A stretch of 53,651 nt of DNA, taken from a virus. The DNA is taken from positions 1 through 53,651 of IMG/VR virus record IMGVR_UViG_3300050343_000116. One strand, 5' to 3'. Each line of letters starts with the position of its first letter. Positions within the stretch are counted from its first letter, which is position 1. A program made the translations under genes and the position numbers. Positions 19,201 through 28,176 of the stretch are shown here, in pieces. The notes beneath the pieces are model-generated. The model made no database searches and had not been told where the DNA came from. It saw only the letters and a program-made list of their open reading frames with translations.

Positions 19201-19584
19201 ATGAGTATTCTCGGTTCTGTGCTGGGCAGTCTGGGCGGAAAAGTTGTTGAGGCAATTGATAGCCGCGGCCAACGAAAGCACGAGCAATCAGTTCAAAAGA
19301 TTGAGCTAGAAAAGCTACGACACACAAAGCAAATCGAAATGATCCAGCAGGGTCAGCAGATGGACAATGCGTGGGAGCTTCAGCAAATCAAAAACTCAGG
19401 ATGGAAGGACGAATTTGTTCTTCTACTTCTCAGCATACCTCTCGTTATGTCTTTCATTCCCCAGATGCAGCCTTATGTTGTCGATGGCTTTGTGGCCCTA
19501 TCAACAACGCCCGATTGGTATCAGTGGCTGATTTTATCTGTATTTGCTGCGATCTATGGAATCCGTATCTGGAGGCGCAAATGA
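19201..19584 (+). CDS. Holin, 3-TM gene-transfer-agent type
   Basis: 127 residues from the ATG at 19201, directly after GGAGAGGATC. The N-terminal 65 residues are a charged helix (QSVQKIELEKLRHTKQIEM). They are followed by hydrophobic segments at about residues 73-91 (FVLLLLSIPLVMSFIP), 92-103 (weaker) and 107-123 (WLILSVFAAIYGI), and a basic end RIWRRK. This matches the GTA-type three-helix holin pattern (Pfam GTA_holin_3TM). The upstream 19125-19200 gap holds a hairpin-forming stretch (TGCCA...TGGCA) but no gene. Confidence 0.7.
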   Translation: MSILGSVLGSLGGKVVEAIDSRGQRKHEQSVQKIELEKLRHTKQIEMIQQGQQMDNAWELQQIKNSGWKDEFVLLLLSIPLVMSFIPQMQPYVVDGFVALSTTPDWYQWLILSVFAAIYGIRIWRRK

Positions 19585-21227
19585 CAGGTTTTAGACTCAG
19601 GACGTTTGGCGGTAAAGCACCAAAGGTTTTTGCTAGATTGCTACCGGAGGACATGGCGCAAACAGCAACTAATGTACGTTTAGACTCTGGCCGATTAGAG
19701 CCTTGGAAAGGTAATGCGTCTGCGACAATCACCCCTGTTGGTTCTTATGGTATTACTGGTTCAACTAAGACGCTATTTAAATTCAACTCTTCCATATGGA
19801 TTGGCAGCCATTCTGTCTTGGACATTGTCCGCTCTCCTCTGGCTGAAGATTCTCATGAGCGCATTTATATTTCTGGTATAGGTGGGAGTACTGGCTATCC
19901 AAGGATGACAACCAGCGCAATTATTGGGAACAACACTTACTATCGCTTAGGTATACCAAAACCAAATAACATAACCACTGTTGCAACTGATGTTGCGACC
20001 GCGAAAACAGACGAAGAAATACCTCAGTCTAGAGCATACGTTTTCACGTACGTTTCTGCGTACGGAGAAGAAGGTCAGCCTTGCGATGCTTTAGCGAGTC
20101 AAGTAATCGCCGTTTACAGTGACCAGAATGTGGTTGTAACTTTCCCTACAAACATCACCGGTAATCACAATCTAACAAAGAAGCGCCTTTACCGCACCGA
20201 CGCCAGCGGCACGCTTCGATTTGTTGCTGACGTCACACTAGCGACAGCTTCTTACACCGATTCAAAAACAGACTCGCAACTAGGCGAGGCAATCACCTCT
20301 TCAAACTTTGATCCTCCGCCAGATGATATTTCAGCGGACCATCCTGACGGCCCTCTTCTCGGTCTCACTGCTATGCCTAATGGCGTTTTTGCAGGATTCT
20401 CTGGACGAACAGTCTGCTTTAGTGAAGCTTACTTGCCTCATGCTTTCCCAGATGAGTATAAGCTGGGTGTGAAGTCTGACATCGTGGCGCTTGCTCCTAT
20501 GCAGACAGGCTTGTTGATCTTAACAGCAGAAAAGCCTTACATGGCCTCAGGCTTAGACCCTGCATCTGTTGCTCTTACGGAAATAGACTCGACGCTATCA
20601 TGCGTTGCAGGCCGCTCAGTTGTAGACATGGGGTCGTCTATTATGTATGCCAGTCCTGACGGATTAGTGATGGCTACAGACAACGGGTTACGACTAGTCA
20701 CTGAGGATCTGCTTACTAGGGATCAGTGGCAGGCACTTGTCCCCTCTTCTATTGTGGGGTTTATGTGGGAAGGCCATTACATTGGGTTCTACAACACCGG
20801 CTCTGATCAGAAAGGATTTATTTTTGATCCGCGGGGAGAAAAAAATTCCCTCACCGACCTAGACTTTTATGCTACCGCAGGCTTCAACGACCTAGAAGAA
20901 GATGAGTTATACCTAGTAGTAGGTGGAGCGGTTAAGAAGTTTGCGGCTGGAAGTGCTCTTGCCTATACGTGGAAGTCCAAAAAGTTTTATAACAGCAGGC
21001 CCATAAACCCCGGCGTCGCTAAGGTACAGGCAGACAGCTATGGGTCTGGCATTACCTTTAAGCTCTATGCGGATGGGACATTGCAGCACACTCAAGTGGT
21101 GACCAGCGACGAACTGTTCCGACTTCCTTCAGGATACAAAGCAAAAGAGTTTGAGGTAGAGCTGACTGGATCTGATGCCATCAACGAGGTTTGTGTGTAC
21201 GAATCGGCTGGAGAAATAAATGGCTAA
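19581..21227 (+). CDS. Large tail/hub structural protein
   Basis: 548 residues from the ATG at 19581, which overlaps the holin stop (ATGA). Opening motif FGGKAPKVFARLLPEDMAQ followed by TNVRLDSGRLEPWKG is shared with a group of podovirus structural proteins. Later segments include RAYVFTYVSAYGEEG and a repeated beta pattern (LLGLTAMPNGVFAGFSGRT, YKLGVKSDIVALAPMQTG) that could form a propeller- or hub-like fold. Likely a tail hub or nozzle component; no enzymatic motif seen. Confidence 0.6.
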   Translation: MTGFRLRTFGGKAPKVFARLLPEDMAQTATNVRLDSGRLEPWKGNASATITPVGSYGITGSTKTLFKFNSSIWIGSHSVLDIVRSPLAEDSHERIYISGIGGSTGYPRMTTSAIIGNNTYYRLGIPKPNNITTVATDVATAKTDEEIPQSRAYVFTYVSAYGEEGQPCDALASQVIAVYSDQNVVVTFPTNITGNHNLTKKRLYRTDASGTLRFVADVTLATASYTDSKTDSQLGEAITSSNFDPPPDDISADHPDGPLLGLTAMPNGVFAGFSGRTVCFSEAYLPHAFPDEYKLGVKSDIVALAPMQTGLLILTAEKPYMASGLDPASVALTEIDSTLSCVAGRSVVDMGSSIMYASPDGLVMATDNGLRLVTEDLLTRDQWQALVPSSIVGFMWEGHYIGFYNTGSDQKGFIFDPRGEKNSLTDLDFYATAGFNDLEEDELYLVVGGAVKKFAAGSALAYTWKSKKFYNSRPINPGVAKVQADSYGSGITFKLYADGTLQHTQVVTSDELFRLPSGYKAKEFEVELTGSDAINEVCVYESAGEING

Positions 21228-24200
21228 AAAGAAGGCCGTGATGGCCGTCCCTCCGAGCTGGGGGGCACAAGATAAGCGCTTTGGCGAGACTGTAAAGGAA
21301 GGTCTTGACGTGTTACTTGGTCATCGAGGACGGCCTCTTGAGCGGGCGGTTACTTTTCAGGATTTGCTAGACACCAACGTCCTAAAGCTTGCCGGCAACA
21401 TCTCGCTTTCTACAGTCATCGATTCACCATCAAGCTTTGAGCCTGTAAGTGATGACACTGGAGTACAGCAGCCCCCTGCTCCGACAAGCCTCGTGGCTTC
21501 CGGTGCCTTCCAAAACATCATCTTGACGTGGGATTTGAGATACTACGTAGGACATGCCTTTGTTGAGGTGTTCCGTCACACAAGCGACAGCATTTCTGAT
21601 GCAACGCTCTTGGCGCGTGTATCTGGGTTTACTGGCATCTTTTCGGACCCGGTTGGAACCGGTGCGAGCTTTTACTATTGGGTAAGAGCTGTAAACATTC
21701 TGGATGATATCGGCCCGTTCAATAGCTCCATAGGTGTTAACGGAACTACGCAGCCAGACGTTGAATTAATCCTAGAACTCCTTGAGGAGCAGATCACTTC
21801 GAGCGAGCTAGCTCTGAGTTTGGCAACTCCGATTGGGCAAATCGACACAATTAACGCTCTGACCACGTCACTCGAAACATATACTGGCTTCATAGAATCC
21901 TATACCGGTGACAACCTAGTTACTCGGATAGGTAGCATCGACACTTCGGTGGGCACAATTAATACCGCCATTGCAACGATCAATACCTCTCTCGGCACTC
22001 TAAATACAGCGACGAGCAATCTGCAAACGTCGCTATCAGATCTGTCAGCAAATACGGCAGACGTCTACATATCACAGACTCAGCCAGTCGGCACTGCTAA
22101 CGATCCAATCGCGGATAACTCGCGTTGGTATGACACGTCAGATAACAACACCTTACACATTTACTTTGATGGAGACGGTGACGGAGATAAAGAGTGGGTT
22201 AGCATTGAAGACCCCCGGATCGGTGACAGCGAAAGCGCAATAAGCACTTTAAATTCCGCTGTTTTTAACGCTGACAACTCCTTAAAGCTTGCAACCTCTA
22301 CCGCACTAGGTGCAACAAATACTACGGTTACTAACATCAACGGGACTGTGAGCAGTCTTTCAAGCGCGGTCACATCTCTACAGGGCGTTGTTTTTAATAG
22401 CGAAGATCAAGTGGTAGTTGCGACGACGGAAGCCCTCACTGCTCTTACTAATGATGTTACTGCGATCTATGACGGGGACGGGGAGCCCAGCTTAATAACA
22501 ACAGTGCAATCGTCTGTCACAGACCTTAATGCTGCCGTCTTTGACGGTAATAATGTCAAGCTCGCTGAGACGAGTGTTACCGACACGCTAACTAGCTCAG
22601 TTACAACTCAAGGTGAGTCCATAGGAACTCTTCAGGGGCAAGTTACATCACTTAACGCGCAAGTATTTGATGATGAAAGTCAGCTTGCACTCGCAACAAC
22701 TTCAACCGTGTCTGGTCTGACAGACAGGATAGAAGTAAATGAAGACGATATCGGAACCGCTCAAGGTCAGATTACGACCCTTAATTCTGCCGTCTTTGAC
22801 GGTAACGGTCTAAAGCTCGCCGAGACATCTGCGGTTGATACGCTGACTCAGGAAGTTGAGGCTATCTATAACGGAACAGAAAACCCAAGCCTTGTAAAAA
22901 CAATACAAACAAGTGTTACCGACCTTAACGCTGCTGTCTTTGATGGTGATGATGTAAAGCTCGCCGAGACATCTGCGCTTGATGCGCTGACTCAAGAAGT
23001 TGAGGCTATCTATGACGGAACAGAAAACCCAAGCCTTGTAAAAACGATACAGACGAGCGTTACCAGTCTTAATTCTGCTGTCTTTGACGAAAACGGCCCA
23101 AAGCTCGCCGAGACATCTGTGCTTAATGCGCTGACTCAGGAAGTTGAGGCTATCTATGACGGAACAGAAAACCCAAGCCTTGTAAAAACGATACAGGCGA
23201 GCGTTACCAGTCTTAATTCTGCCGTCTTTGACGGTAATAATGTCAAGCTCGCCGAGACGAGTGTTACCGACGGAATAAGCAGCACGGTAGAGACTCAAGG
23301 TGAGTCCATAGAAACGATACAGGGGCTTGTTACCAGCCTTAATTCCGAGGTGTTTGATGAGCAAGACCAACTTAAGCTTGCTCAGGGATCAGCTCTAGAA
23401 ACCCTGACCAATCAGGTCTCCGCCATTTATGACCCGAATTCGAATACCACTGTGATTGGCACTGTTCAGGCCGACATAACGACTCTTAACGGCGCGATAT
23501 TTGATTCAAGTAACCAAGTTAAGTTAGCAAGCTCGACCGCAGTTTCGGCTCTAACCAATGAGGTTTGGGGTGACGGAGTAAACCCTACCAGCGCAACGTC
23601 GTCTCGGATTGACGTGCTTAACTCAAGCCTCTTTGACAATGACACGGGATTAGAGGCTGTTGGTAATGCAGTTGACTTTGTAACAACAGAGGTTTTTCCA
23701 AATGGCGTCGCTAGCAGTAGCGCAATCACAAATCTTAACGCGGCAGTATTTGACGATAATAATAACGTAAAACTTGCTTCGTCCGATGCTATAGCTGTTC
23801 TGAACACTGAAGTATTTGGTCCAAACAGTGCTTCAGCAAGCCGAATAGATGCGTTGTTTACCGAGGTGTTTGTTCCGGGCGGTAGTCGACTAGCGACAGC
23901 TAGTGCATTGGAAACACTAGATGCCACTGTCAATGGTGACGGGGCAATAGCCGATAAGGTTTCTAACATTGCCGCGTCGATGTTTGTTAATGGAGACACC
24001 GAGGGAGATCTTAATTTAGCTTCGGCCGCAGCCATGGAAACGGTCACAGCCGAGGTGTTCCCTGACGGTACAAGCAATGCGTCTAGCATTGAGCAAATAT
24101 CATCGGCAGTATTTGACGATCAAGGAGATTTAAAACTTGCTTCGGCCGATGTTTTGAGGACCATTCAAACTGAGGTGTTCCCTAACGGAACTGCAAGCGC

Positions 24201-25494
24201 CTCTTCGGTTGACACGGTTCAGGCTACAGTTGACGGGCAAGCGTCTTCTATTGAAACATTGCAAACGGTAGTCGGTGATGAAAACGGCGGCCTCTCTAGC
24301 CAGTACACAGTAAAGCTGGACAATGCCGGTCACGTATCTGGGTTTGGCCTGTCAAATACAGTCAATAACGGAACGCCAACGTCTGCATTCATTATTCGGG
24401 CAGATAGGTTTGCAATCGTAAATCCGAGCGCAAGCAGTCAACAAACAAACAGCCCCGGCAACACCAGCAGCCTAATCGTTCCCTTTGTGGTTCAGTCTAA
24501 CGCTACAGAAATTAACGGTGAGCAAGTCCCTGCCGGCGTCTACATGGACACCGGGTTCCTTAAGAATGGCTCGATTACAAATGCGTTTATAGGTGAAGCA
24601 GCGATCGACGACGCGAAGATCGCTAACATTGACGCTGGAAAAATCAATGCGGGAACAATAAGCACCTCTCGTCTAAATATCGATTCCACTACCTTGACGT
24701 CTGGGCCGAACGGAGAGTTGCAAGTAGGCAGCATTAATGCCAACGCGATTACAGCCGGGGCAATAGGCGCCAACGTAATGGTTGGTACAGAGGTTTATGC
24801 TGATAATTTGATTGGCGACGTTGCTGTTCTGCTGCCTTTTAGGTCAACGCAAACTATTGCGTTTAGGGGTAACACTGCCACAGGTGGCGGCACGAAACAG
24901 GTGATCACGCAGCAGCTATCAAGCACGACACACCAAACCAACGGCCACAAGCCTTTTGCGTCAATCACTGGTTGGTATGACTCGACGGCAAACAAGACCT
25001 ATAGATTTCGGCTGTACATGCAAGATCTGGATGCCGGAAACGAATCCTTGGGAGGAGTGGTCAGCGTCTTTAATCAGTACGGAACATACGTTGCAAGCTT
25101 TTATGGCAACAAAACCAACTTGGTTACAGTTGGTCAGACAATCATTGCGACAGGGAAATCTCACACAGTAACAAGTGTGAATTATCAGTCATCCAGCAAC
25201 AAGACTAATGTTCAGTACACGCTAGTTTCAGGATCTGCGTTTATTGTAAGCAATACCGTTACAGCTACATCTACCAGCGCATATCAATTAGTCGGTGAAA
25301 CTCGATTCAAGGCCAACACGAATCTTTACGCTCAATTTGCAGTGAGCGGTTCTTTATCAAGCAAAACACTAGGCGCAGTAAACATGAAGCTGGAGGTAAC
25401 GCGAACAGGATCATCCGGCATTAATGACAGTGATAATTCAACTGCAAGCGACTATATCCACGAAGTCTCCGGTTTTATTATGGGAGCAAGATAA
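21220..25494 (+). CDS. Giant J-like tail tip / host-specificity protein
   Basis: 1,424 residues, uninterrupted. Residues ~85-175 form a fibronectin type III-like domain (PPAPTSLVASGAF...ILTWDL...YYWVRAVN). From about residue 200 to 1000 there are long helical repeats with the phrase LNAAVFDGNNVKLAETS and LTQEVEAIYDGTENPSLVKT, the latter as a 48-residue tandem repeat. Beyond residue 1020 lies a domain with VSGFGLSNTVNNGTPTSAFIIRADRFAIVNP, shown in parts, which is the DUF1983/lambda J-like C-terminal signature, followed by beta-rich receptor-binding sequence. It overlaps its upstream gene by 8 nt. Confidence 0.75.
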   Translation: MAKKKAVMAVPPSWGAQDKRFGETVKEGLDVLLGHRGRPLERAVTFQDLLDTNVLKLAGNISLSTVIDSPSSFEPVSDDTGVQQPPAPTSLVASGAFQNIILTWDLRYYVGHAFVEVFRHTSDSISDATLLARVSGFTGIFSDPVGTGASFYYWVRAVNILDDIGPFNSSIGVNGTTQPDVELILELLEEQITSSELALSLATPIGQIDTINALTTSLETYTGFIESYTGDNLVTRIGSIDTSVGTINTAIATINTSLGTLNTATSNLQTSLSDLSANTADVYISQTQPVGTANDPIADNSRWYDTSDNNTLHIYFDGDGDGDKEWVSIEDPRIGDSESAISTLNSAVFNADNSLKLATSTALGATNTTVTNINGTVSSLSSAVTSLQGVVFNSEDQVVVATTEALTALTNDVTAIYDGDGEPSLITTVQSSVTDLNAAVFDGNNVKLAETSVTDTLTSSVTTQGESIGTLQGQVTSLNAQVFDDESQLALATTSTVSGLTDRIEVNEDDIGTAQGQITTLNSAVFDGNGLKLAETSAVDTLTQEVEAIYNGTENPSLVKTIQTSVTDLNAAVFDGDDVKLAETSALDALTQEVEAIYDGTENPSLVKTIQTSVTSLNSAVFDENGPKLAETSVLNALTQEVEAIYDGTENPSLVKTIQASVTSLNSAVFDGNNVKLAETSVTDGISSTVETQGESIETIQGLVTSLNSEVFDEQDQLKLAQGSALETLTNQVSAIYDPNSNTTVIGTVQADITTLNGAIFDSSNQVKLASSTAVSALTNEVWGDGVNPTSATSSRIDVLNSSLFDNDTGLEAVGNAVDFVTTEVFPNGVASSSAITNLNAAVFDDNNNVKLASSDAIAVLNTEVFGPNSASASRIDALFTEVFVPGGSRLATASALETLDATVNGDGAIADKVSNIAASMFVNGDTEGDLNLASAAAMETVTAEVFPDGTSNASSIEQISSAVFDDQGDLKLASADVLRTIQTEVFPNGTASASSVDTVQATVDGQASSIETLQTVVGDENGGLSSQYTVKLDNAGHVSGFGLSNTVNNGTPTSAFIIRADRFAIVNPSASSQQTNSPGNTSSLIVPFVVQSNATEINGEQVPAGVYMDTGFLKNGSITNAFIGEAAIDDAKIANIDAGKINAGTISTSRLNIDSTTLTSGPNGELQVGSINANAITAGAIGANVMVGTEVYADNLIGDVAVLLPFRSTQTIAFRGNTATGGGTKQVITQQLSSTTHQTNGHKPFASITGWYDSTANKTYRFRLYMQDLDAGNESLGGVVSVFNQYGTYVASFYGNKTNLVTVGQTIIATGKSHTVTSVNYQSSSNKTNVQYTLVSGSAFIVSNTVTATSTSAYQLVGETRFKANTNLYAQFAVSGSLSSKTLGAVNMKLEVTRTGSSGINDSDNSTASDYIHEVSGFIMGAR
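22810..23280 (+). repeat. 144-bp tandem repeats inside the J-like gene
   Basis: The phrase starting GAGGCTATCTAT occurs at 22858, 23002 and 23146, an exact spacing of 144 bp (48 codons). Neighbouring units share long near-identical stretches, e.g. GGAACAGAAAACCCAAGCCT. Further, more diverged units lie on both sides (22440-22560 and 23210-23340). The near identity at nucleotide level points to recent unit duplication and offers a route for length variation of the fibre by recombination. Confidence 0.9.
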
Positions 25495-25853
25495 TGCAGA
25501 TGTATGTTCAGTGGGATCAAGAAAATGAAACCATTTTATTTGGACCGCAAGGAATTAAAGGCGAAGGCGATAACTGGTATCCGTACAATGAAATCGGTGA
25601 GATCGAAAATCCTAGAACTCAATTCCGACGCTACGTTTACGCAGAAGAGGTAGAGACTGTTTTTGGGATAGCTGAAGGATCTACAGATCAAACGTGGTTT
25701 CAGTCTCGGCACTCTGGTTATGGCGGCTTAGAAGATCAGCTCGATATGCTGTGGCATGACATACATTCGGGAACTCTCGACAAAACAGGCACCTTTTACA
25801 ACTTCATCAAGGCGGTTAAGGACGCCAATCCAAAGCCGGAAGATTTGCTTTAG
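25494..25853 (+). CDS. Hypothetical protein following the J-like gene
   Basis: 119 residues; start overlaps the J-like stop (TAATG). N-terminal strand MQMYVQWDQENETILFGPQ with GEGDNWYPYNEIGE, then a helical C-terminus with GLEDQLDMLWHDIHSGTLD. The sequence WHDIHSGTLD is reminiscent of small proteins downstream of fibre genes that may assist fibre assembly. No family assigned. Confidence 0.6.
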   Translation: MQMYVQWDQENETILFGPQGIKGEGDNWYPYNEIGEIENPRTQFRRYVYAEEVETVFGIAEGSTDQTWFQSRHSGYGGLEDQLDMLWHDIHSGTLDKTGTFYNFIKAVKDANPKPEDLL

Positions 25854-25903
25854 AACACCTTAATAGTTGATTTCTTTAGATTTTTATGTATTGGTGATAT
25901 AAA

Positions 25904-26308
25904 ATGGCGTTAGAGTTTGCTGACATCCGAGAGCATTGGGATGTTGTTCAAACTGGTCTGCTGGCTATCCACGAAGATGTGGCCCCAGATTGGAGACCAG
26001 AAGACGTTTACGCTTCATGTGTAAACGGTGATAGCTACCTTATGGTAGACCCCGCACGGACGACTACTGGGTTTTGCGTACTTCAAAGCGTTCCGATTCC
26101 ATTTCGGAAAGCTAACAAGTTGCTGATCTGGATAGCATACGACCCTATTCCAGAAAGCGCAGCTGTTTACGCTGAAGAACTTGAAACCTTAGCCCGCAAC
26201 ACAGGGCATCAATCGATTGAGATTTGGACTCCCCATGAGGGGTTGGTCAACCTAGCAAAAGGCTTTGGTTACCAGTGCAAATACAGTGTAGTTAATAAAC
26301 GATTATAG
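25904..26308 (+). CDS. GNAT-fold-like protein of unknown function
   Basis: 134 residues. The alternation EFADIREHWDVVQTGLLAI, GDSYLMVDPA, GFCVLQSVPIPF, LLIWIAYDP and EELETLARNTGHQSIEIW, ending with GFGYQCKYSVVNKRL, resembles the GNAT acyltransferase fold, including the final strand pair. A clear acetyl-CoA Q/RxxGxG/A loop is not visible, so activity is uncertain. Similar proteins occur among podovirus internal-virion genes. The 25854-25903 gap is AT-rich with GTGATATAAA just before the start. Confidence 0.5.
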   Translation: MALEFADIREHWDVVQTGLLAIHEDVAPDWRPEDVYASCVNGDSYLMVDPARTTTGFCVLQSVPIPFRKANKLLIWIAYDPIPESAAVYAEELETLARNTGHQSIEIWTPHEGLVNLAKGFGYQCKYSVVNKRL

Positions 26309-26315
26309 GTGAGAT

Positions 26316-26897
26316 ATGAGCGGCGGCGGAAGCGGAAAGATAGATGAGATGGAGAGCAAGAAGGCGCTCGCAGAACAGGCGGCGATATCACTTCAGCGCT
26401 ACGGAGAAGTCTTTGTTCCCTTAGAAAACTCTTACATCCAAAGCACTCTAAATCAATTTGGCGATCAAGCATATCAGGGCAGCATGGGCCGTGCGGCCAC
26501 TCAAGCAACCGGTGTTTACGAAGCCGGTATTGGTGACATGCAGAACGCTGCCGTAATGAATCGCGGTTTAGATCCTTCGATGGGTGCGTTCCAAGAAGAG
26601 TCAGCGGCATTGAGAACGGCTCAAGCTAGAGGTGTTGGTCAGGCTATGAGTGATGCGGGTCTAACCAACACTGATCAGGCTTATCAAGGGCTATCCAACA
26701 TCGTAAAGATGGGCCAAGGACTTGCCACTGACAGTATGGCCGGACAGATGGATCTTGCTCAAAATCAGGCCGATAGAGTAAGCGCTCAAGCTCAGCAAGA
26801 CTTTGGCGCATCTAGCAGTCTTCGCAACTTGGCTGGAACAGTTACGGGCGCAGGCGCTGGTACTGCATTTGGTCTTAGAAATAATTACGGAGGTTAG
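26316..26897 (+). CDS. Internal virion protein candidate A
   Basis: 193 residues, mostly helical and Ala/Gln-rich: LAEQAAISLQRYGEVFVPLE, FGDQAYQGSMGRAATQA and NQADRVSAQAQQDFGAS, ending with a Gly-rich segment GTVTGAGAGTAFG. It opens a cluster of five consecutive Ala/Gln/Gly-rich genes ending in the 2,348-residue protein. Such clusters encode proteins ejected with DNA in short-tailed phages. Role inferred from composition and place. Confidence 0.6.
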   Translation: MSGGGSGKIDEMESKKALAEQAAISLQRYGEVFVPLENSYIQSTLNQFGDQAYQGSMGRAATQATGVYEAGIGDMQNAAVMNRGLDPSMGAFQEESAALRTAQARGVGQAMSDAGLTNTDQAYQGLSNIVKMGQGLATDSMAGQMDLAQNQADRVSAQAQQDFGASSSLRNLAGTVTGAGAGTAFGLRNNYGG

Positions 26898-26899
26898 TT

Positions 26900-27445
26900 A
26901 TGTTTCGAGATTATTTAGATCAGTTGTATCAGTCTGGCAACCCTAGCTTCCAGAATGTTCAGGACTTCTTTTTCCCCAATCCGGATTCTGCCTACCGTGG
27001 CGCTCCAACGTATGCCGGTGGAACAAGCAACCCGTATGCGCAAATCAACCCATACCAATACTCAGGAATGGACCCTAAAGAAAATCCCGGCGACAAGCTT
27101 TTTGCTGACCTTATTAGAGCGCAAACACAAGACTATATGACGCGCTTTGCCCCGATTGAGAATTTTTTAGCAAGTGAGATTACTGCGACTGGAACAAAAG
27201 CCTTAGAGGGAGACCTCCAGCGGACGAGGGACGCAGTGGCAACCTCCTCTGCCAATGTTCAGGGAACAATGAACAGAGATGCAGCGCGTTACGGCGTGGA
27301 TGCACAGCAACTAGATAACAATGCAATGACTTCAGCTTTGGTTGGCGGTCTCAATGCAACGAGGTTGCGTGACTCTGATCGCAGGCTGGCGCTTTTAAGT
27401 GGTATGGGTGGAATTACATCTAAAGCACAACAGGTGGGTAGATAA
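26900..27445 (+). CDS. Internal virion protein candidate B
   Basis: 181 residues. A Pro/Asn/Tyr-rich N-terminal third (NPYAQINPYQYSGMDP) precedes a helical region with ADLIRAQTQDYMTRFAPIE and ATGTKALEGDLQRTRDAVAT. The middle resembles its upstream neighbour in composition and in the 'drop-out helix' pattern of ejected virion proteins. GGAGG lies 9 nt before the start. Confidence 0.6.
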   Translation: MFRDYLDQLYQSGNPSFQNVQDFFFPNPDSAYRGAPTYAGGTSNPYAQINPYQYSGMDPKENPGDKLFADLIRAQTQDYMTRFAPIENFLASEITATGTKALEGDLQRTRDAVATSSANVQGTMNRDAARYGVDAQQLDNNAMTSALVGGLNATRLRDSDRRLALLSGMGGITSKAQQVGR

Positions 27446-28167
27446 ATGAGCATTATTGGCACCGGATTTGGCTTGCGTCGCCGAGCGCAAGAAGGCATGT
27501 CGGCAGTTGCAAAGCTTGAGGCGCAGGAAAATCAGCAGCGCATGGGCCTCGATCAGGCCAGACAGGCTCAGAAGATGCAAATGTACGGAAGCTTTGCGGT
27601 ATCGGCGCATCAGTCGGGACTCCAAAAGCTATTGCTGCATATAACGCTGCAAAACCCGCAGGAGCAGAAGCTGTTAAGACACTTGCAACCCAGCAAGCAA
27701 GCAACAACGCGATTGTTCAGCAAGGGCTACAAACTCAAATTGACAATGTGATTGGTGAGCAGCTGGGTCAAAAAATTGCCGAACAGACGGCCGGGCAAGT
27801 TGGCGGAGCGGCAGGAGGTGCAGCAGGCGGAGCGGCAGGTGGTGCAGCAGGCGGAGCGGCAGGTGGTGCAGCAGGTGGCGCAGCAGGCGGAGCGGCAGGT
27901 GGTGCAGCAGGTGGCGCAGCAGGAGGTGCAGCCGCAGGCGGAGCAGCTGGCGGAGCAGCAGGAGCTGGAGCTGGAGCAGCCGCAGGCGGAGCAGCAGGCG
28001 GAGCAGCTGGCGGAGCAGCAGGTGGCGCAGCTGGAGCTGGAGCAGCAGGAGCAGCAGGAGCAGGAGCAAGTGGCGGATCAGCTCTTATGGCTGGTGTCGG
28101 TGCGCTTGCCGCACCAGTGGCGATAGGTCTTGGCGTTGCGTTCTTGCTCAACAAGTTATTCGATTAA
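27446..28167 (+). CDS. Glycine-zipper internal virion protein (one frameshift)
   Basis: Frames 27446-27600 and ~27598-28167 join into one product of about 240 residues if one G is added to the GCGG near 27597, giving YGSFAGIGASVGTPKAIAAYN. The N-terminal third is helical and Gln-rich. Then about 85 residues are a run of GGAA units, and the C-terminus is a hydrophobic hairpin (LMAGVGALAAPVAIGLGVAFLL) ending KLFD. GxxxG spacing on this scale is a glycine zipper, a membrane-packing motif. A membrane-inserting role in DNA ejection is a reasonable inference. Confidence 0.7.
27803..28066 (+). repeat. 12-bp GGAA-coding tandem repeat
   Basis: About 22 imperfect copies of a 12-bp unit of the type GGAGCGGCAGGT/GGTGCAGCAGGC encode Gly-Gly-Ala-Ala. 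Third positions vary (GCG, GCA, GGT, GGC), so the coding pattern is kept while the DNA drifts, with a few units replaced by GAGAGA-type alanine/glycine variants. The reverse strand of this block gives long but spurious Ala/Pro or Leu-rich frames. Confidence 0.9.
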
Positions 28168-28176
28168 GGGGGAAGC

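Noticed and set aside
22810-23370. Regularly spaced repeats that could suggest a CRISPR array
   Set aside because: The period is exactly 144 bp, the whole unit is conserved rather than short repeats with unique spacers, and the reading frame is open throughout.
19140-25900. GTGATATA shared by the gaps at 19145 and 25893 as a late promoter motif
   Set aside because: Only two copies, no matching -35 element at constant spacing and no copy before other late units.
27674-28154. Long Leu-rich and Ala/Pro-rich frames on the reverse strand and a Gln-rich frame on the forward strand
   Set aside because: They are products of the 12-bp GGAA repeat read in other frames; the Gly/Ala frame joins to good coding sequence on both sides.
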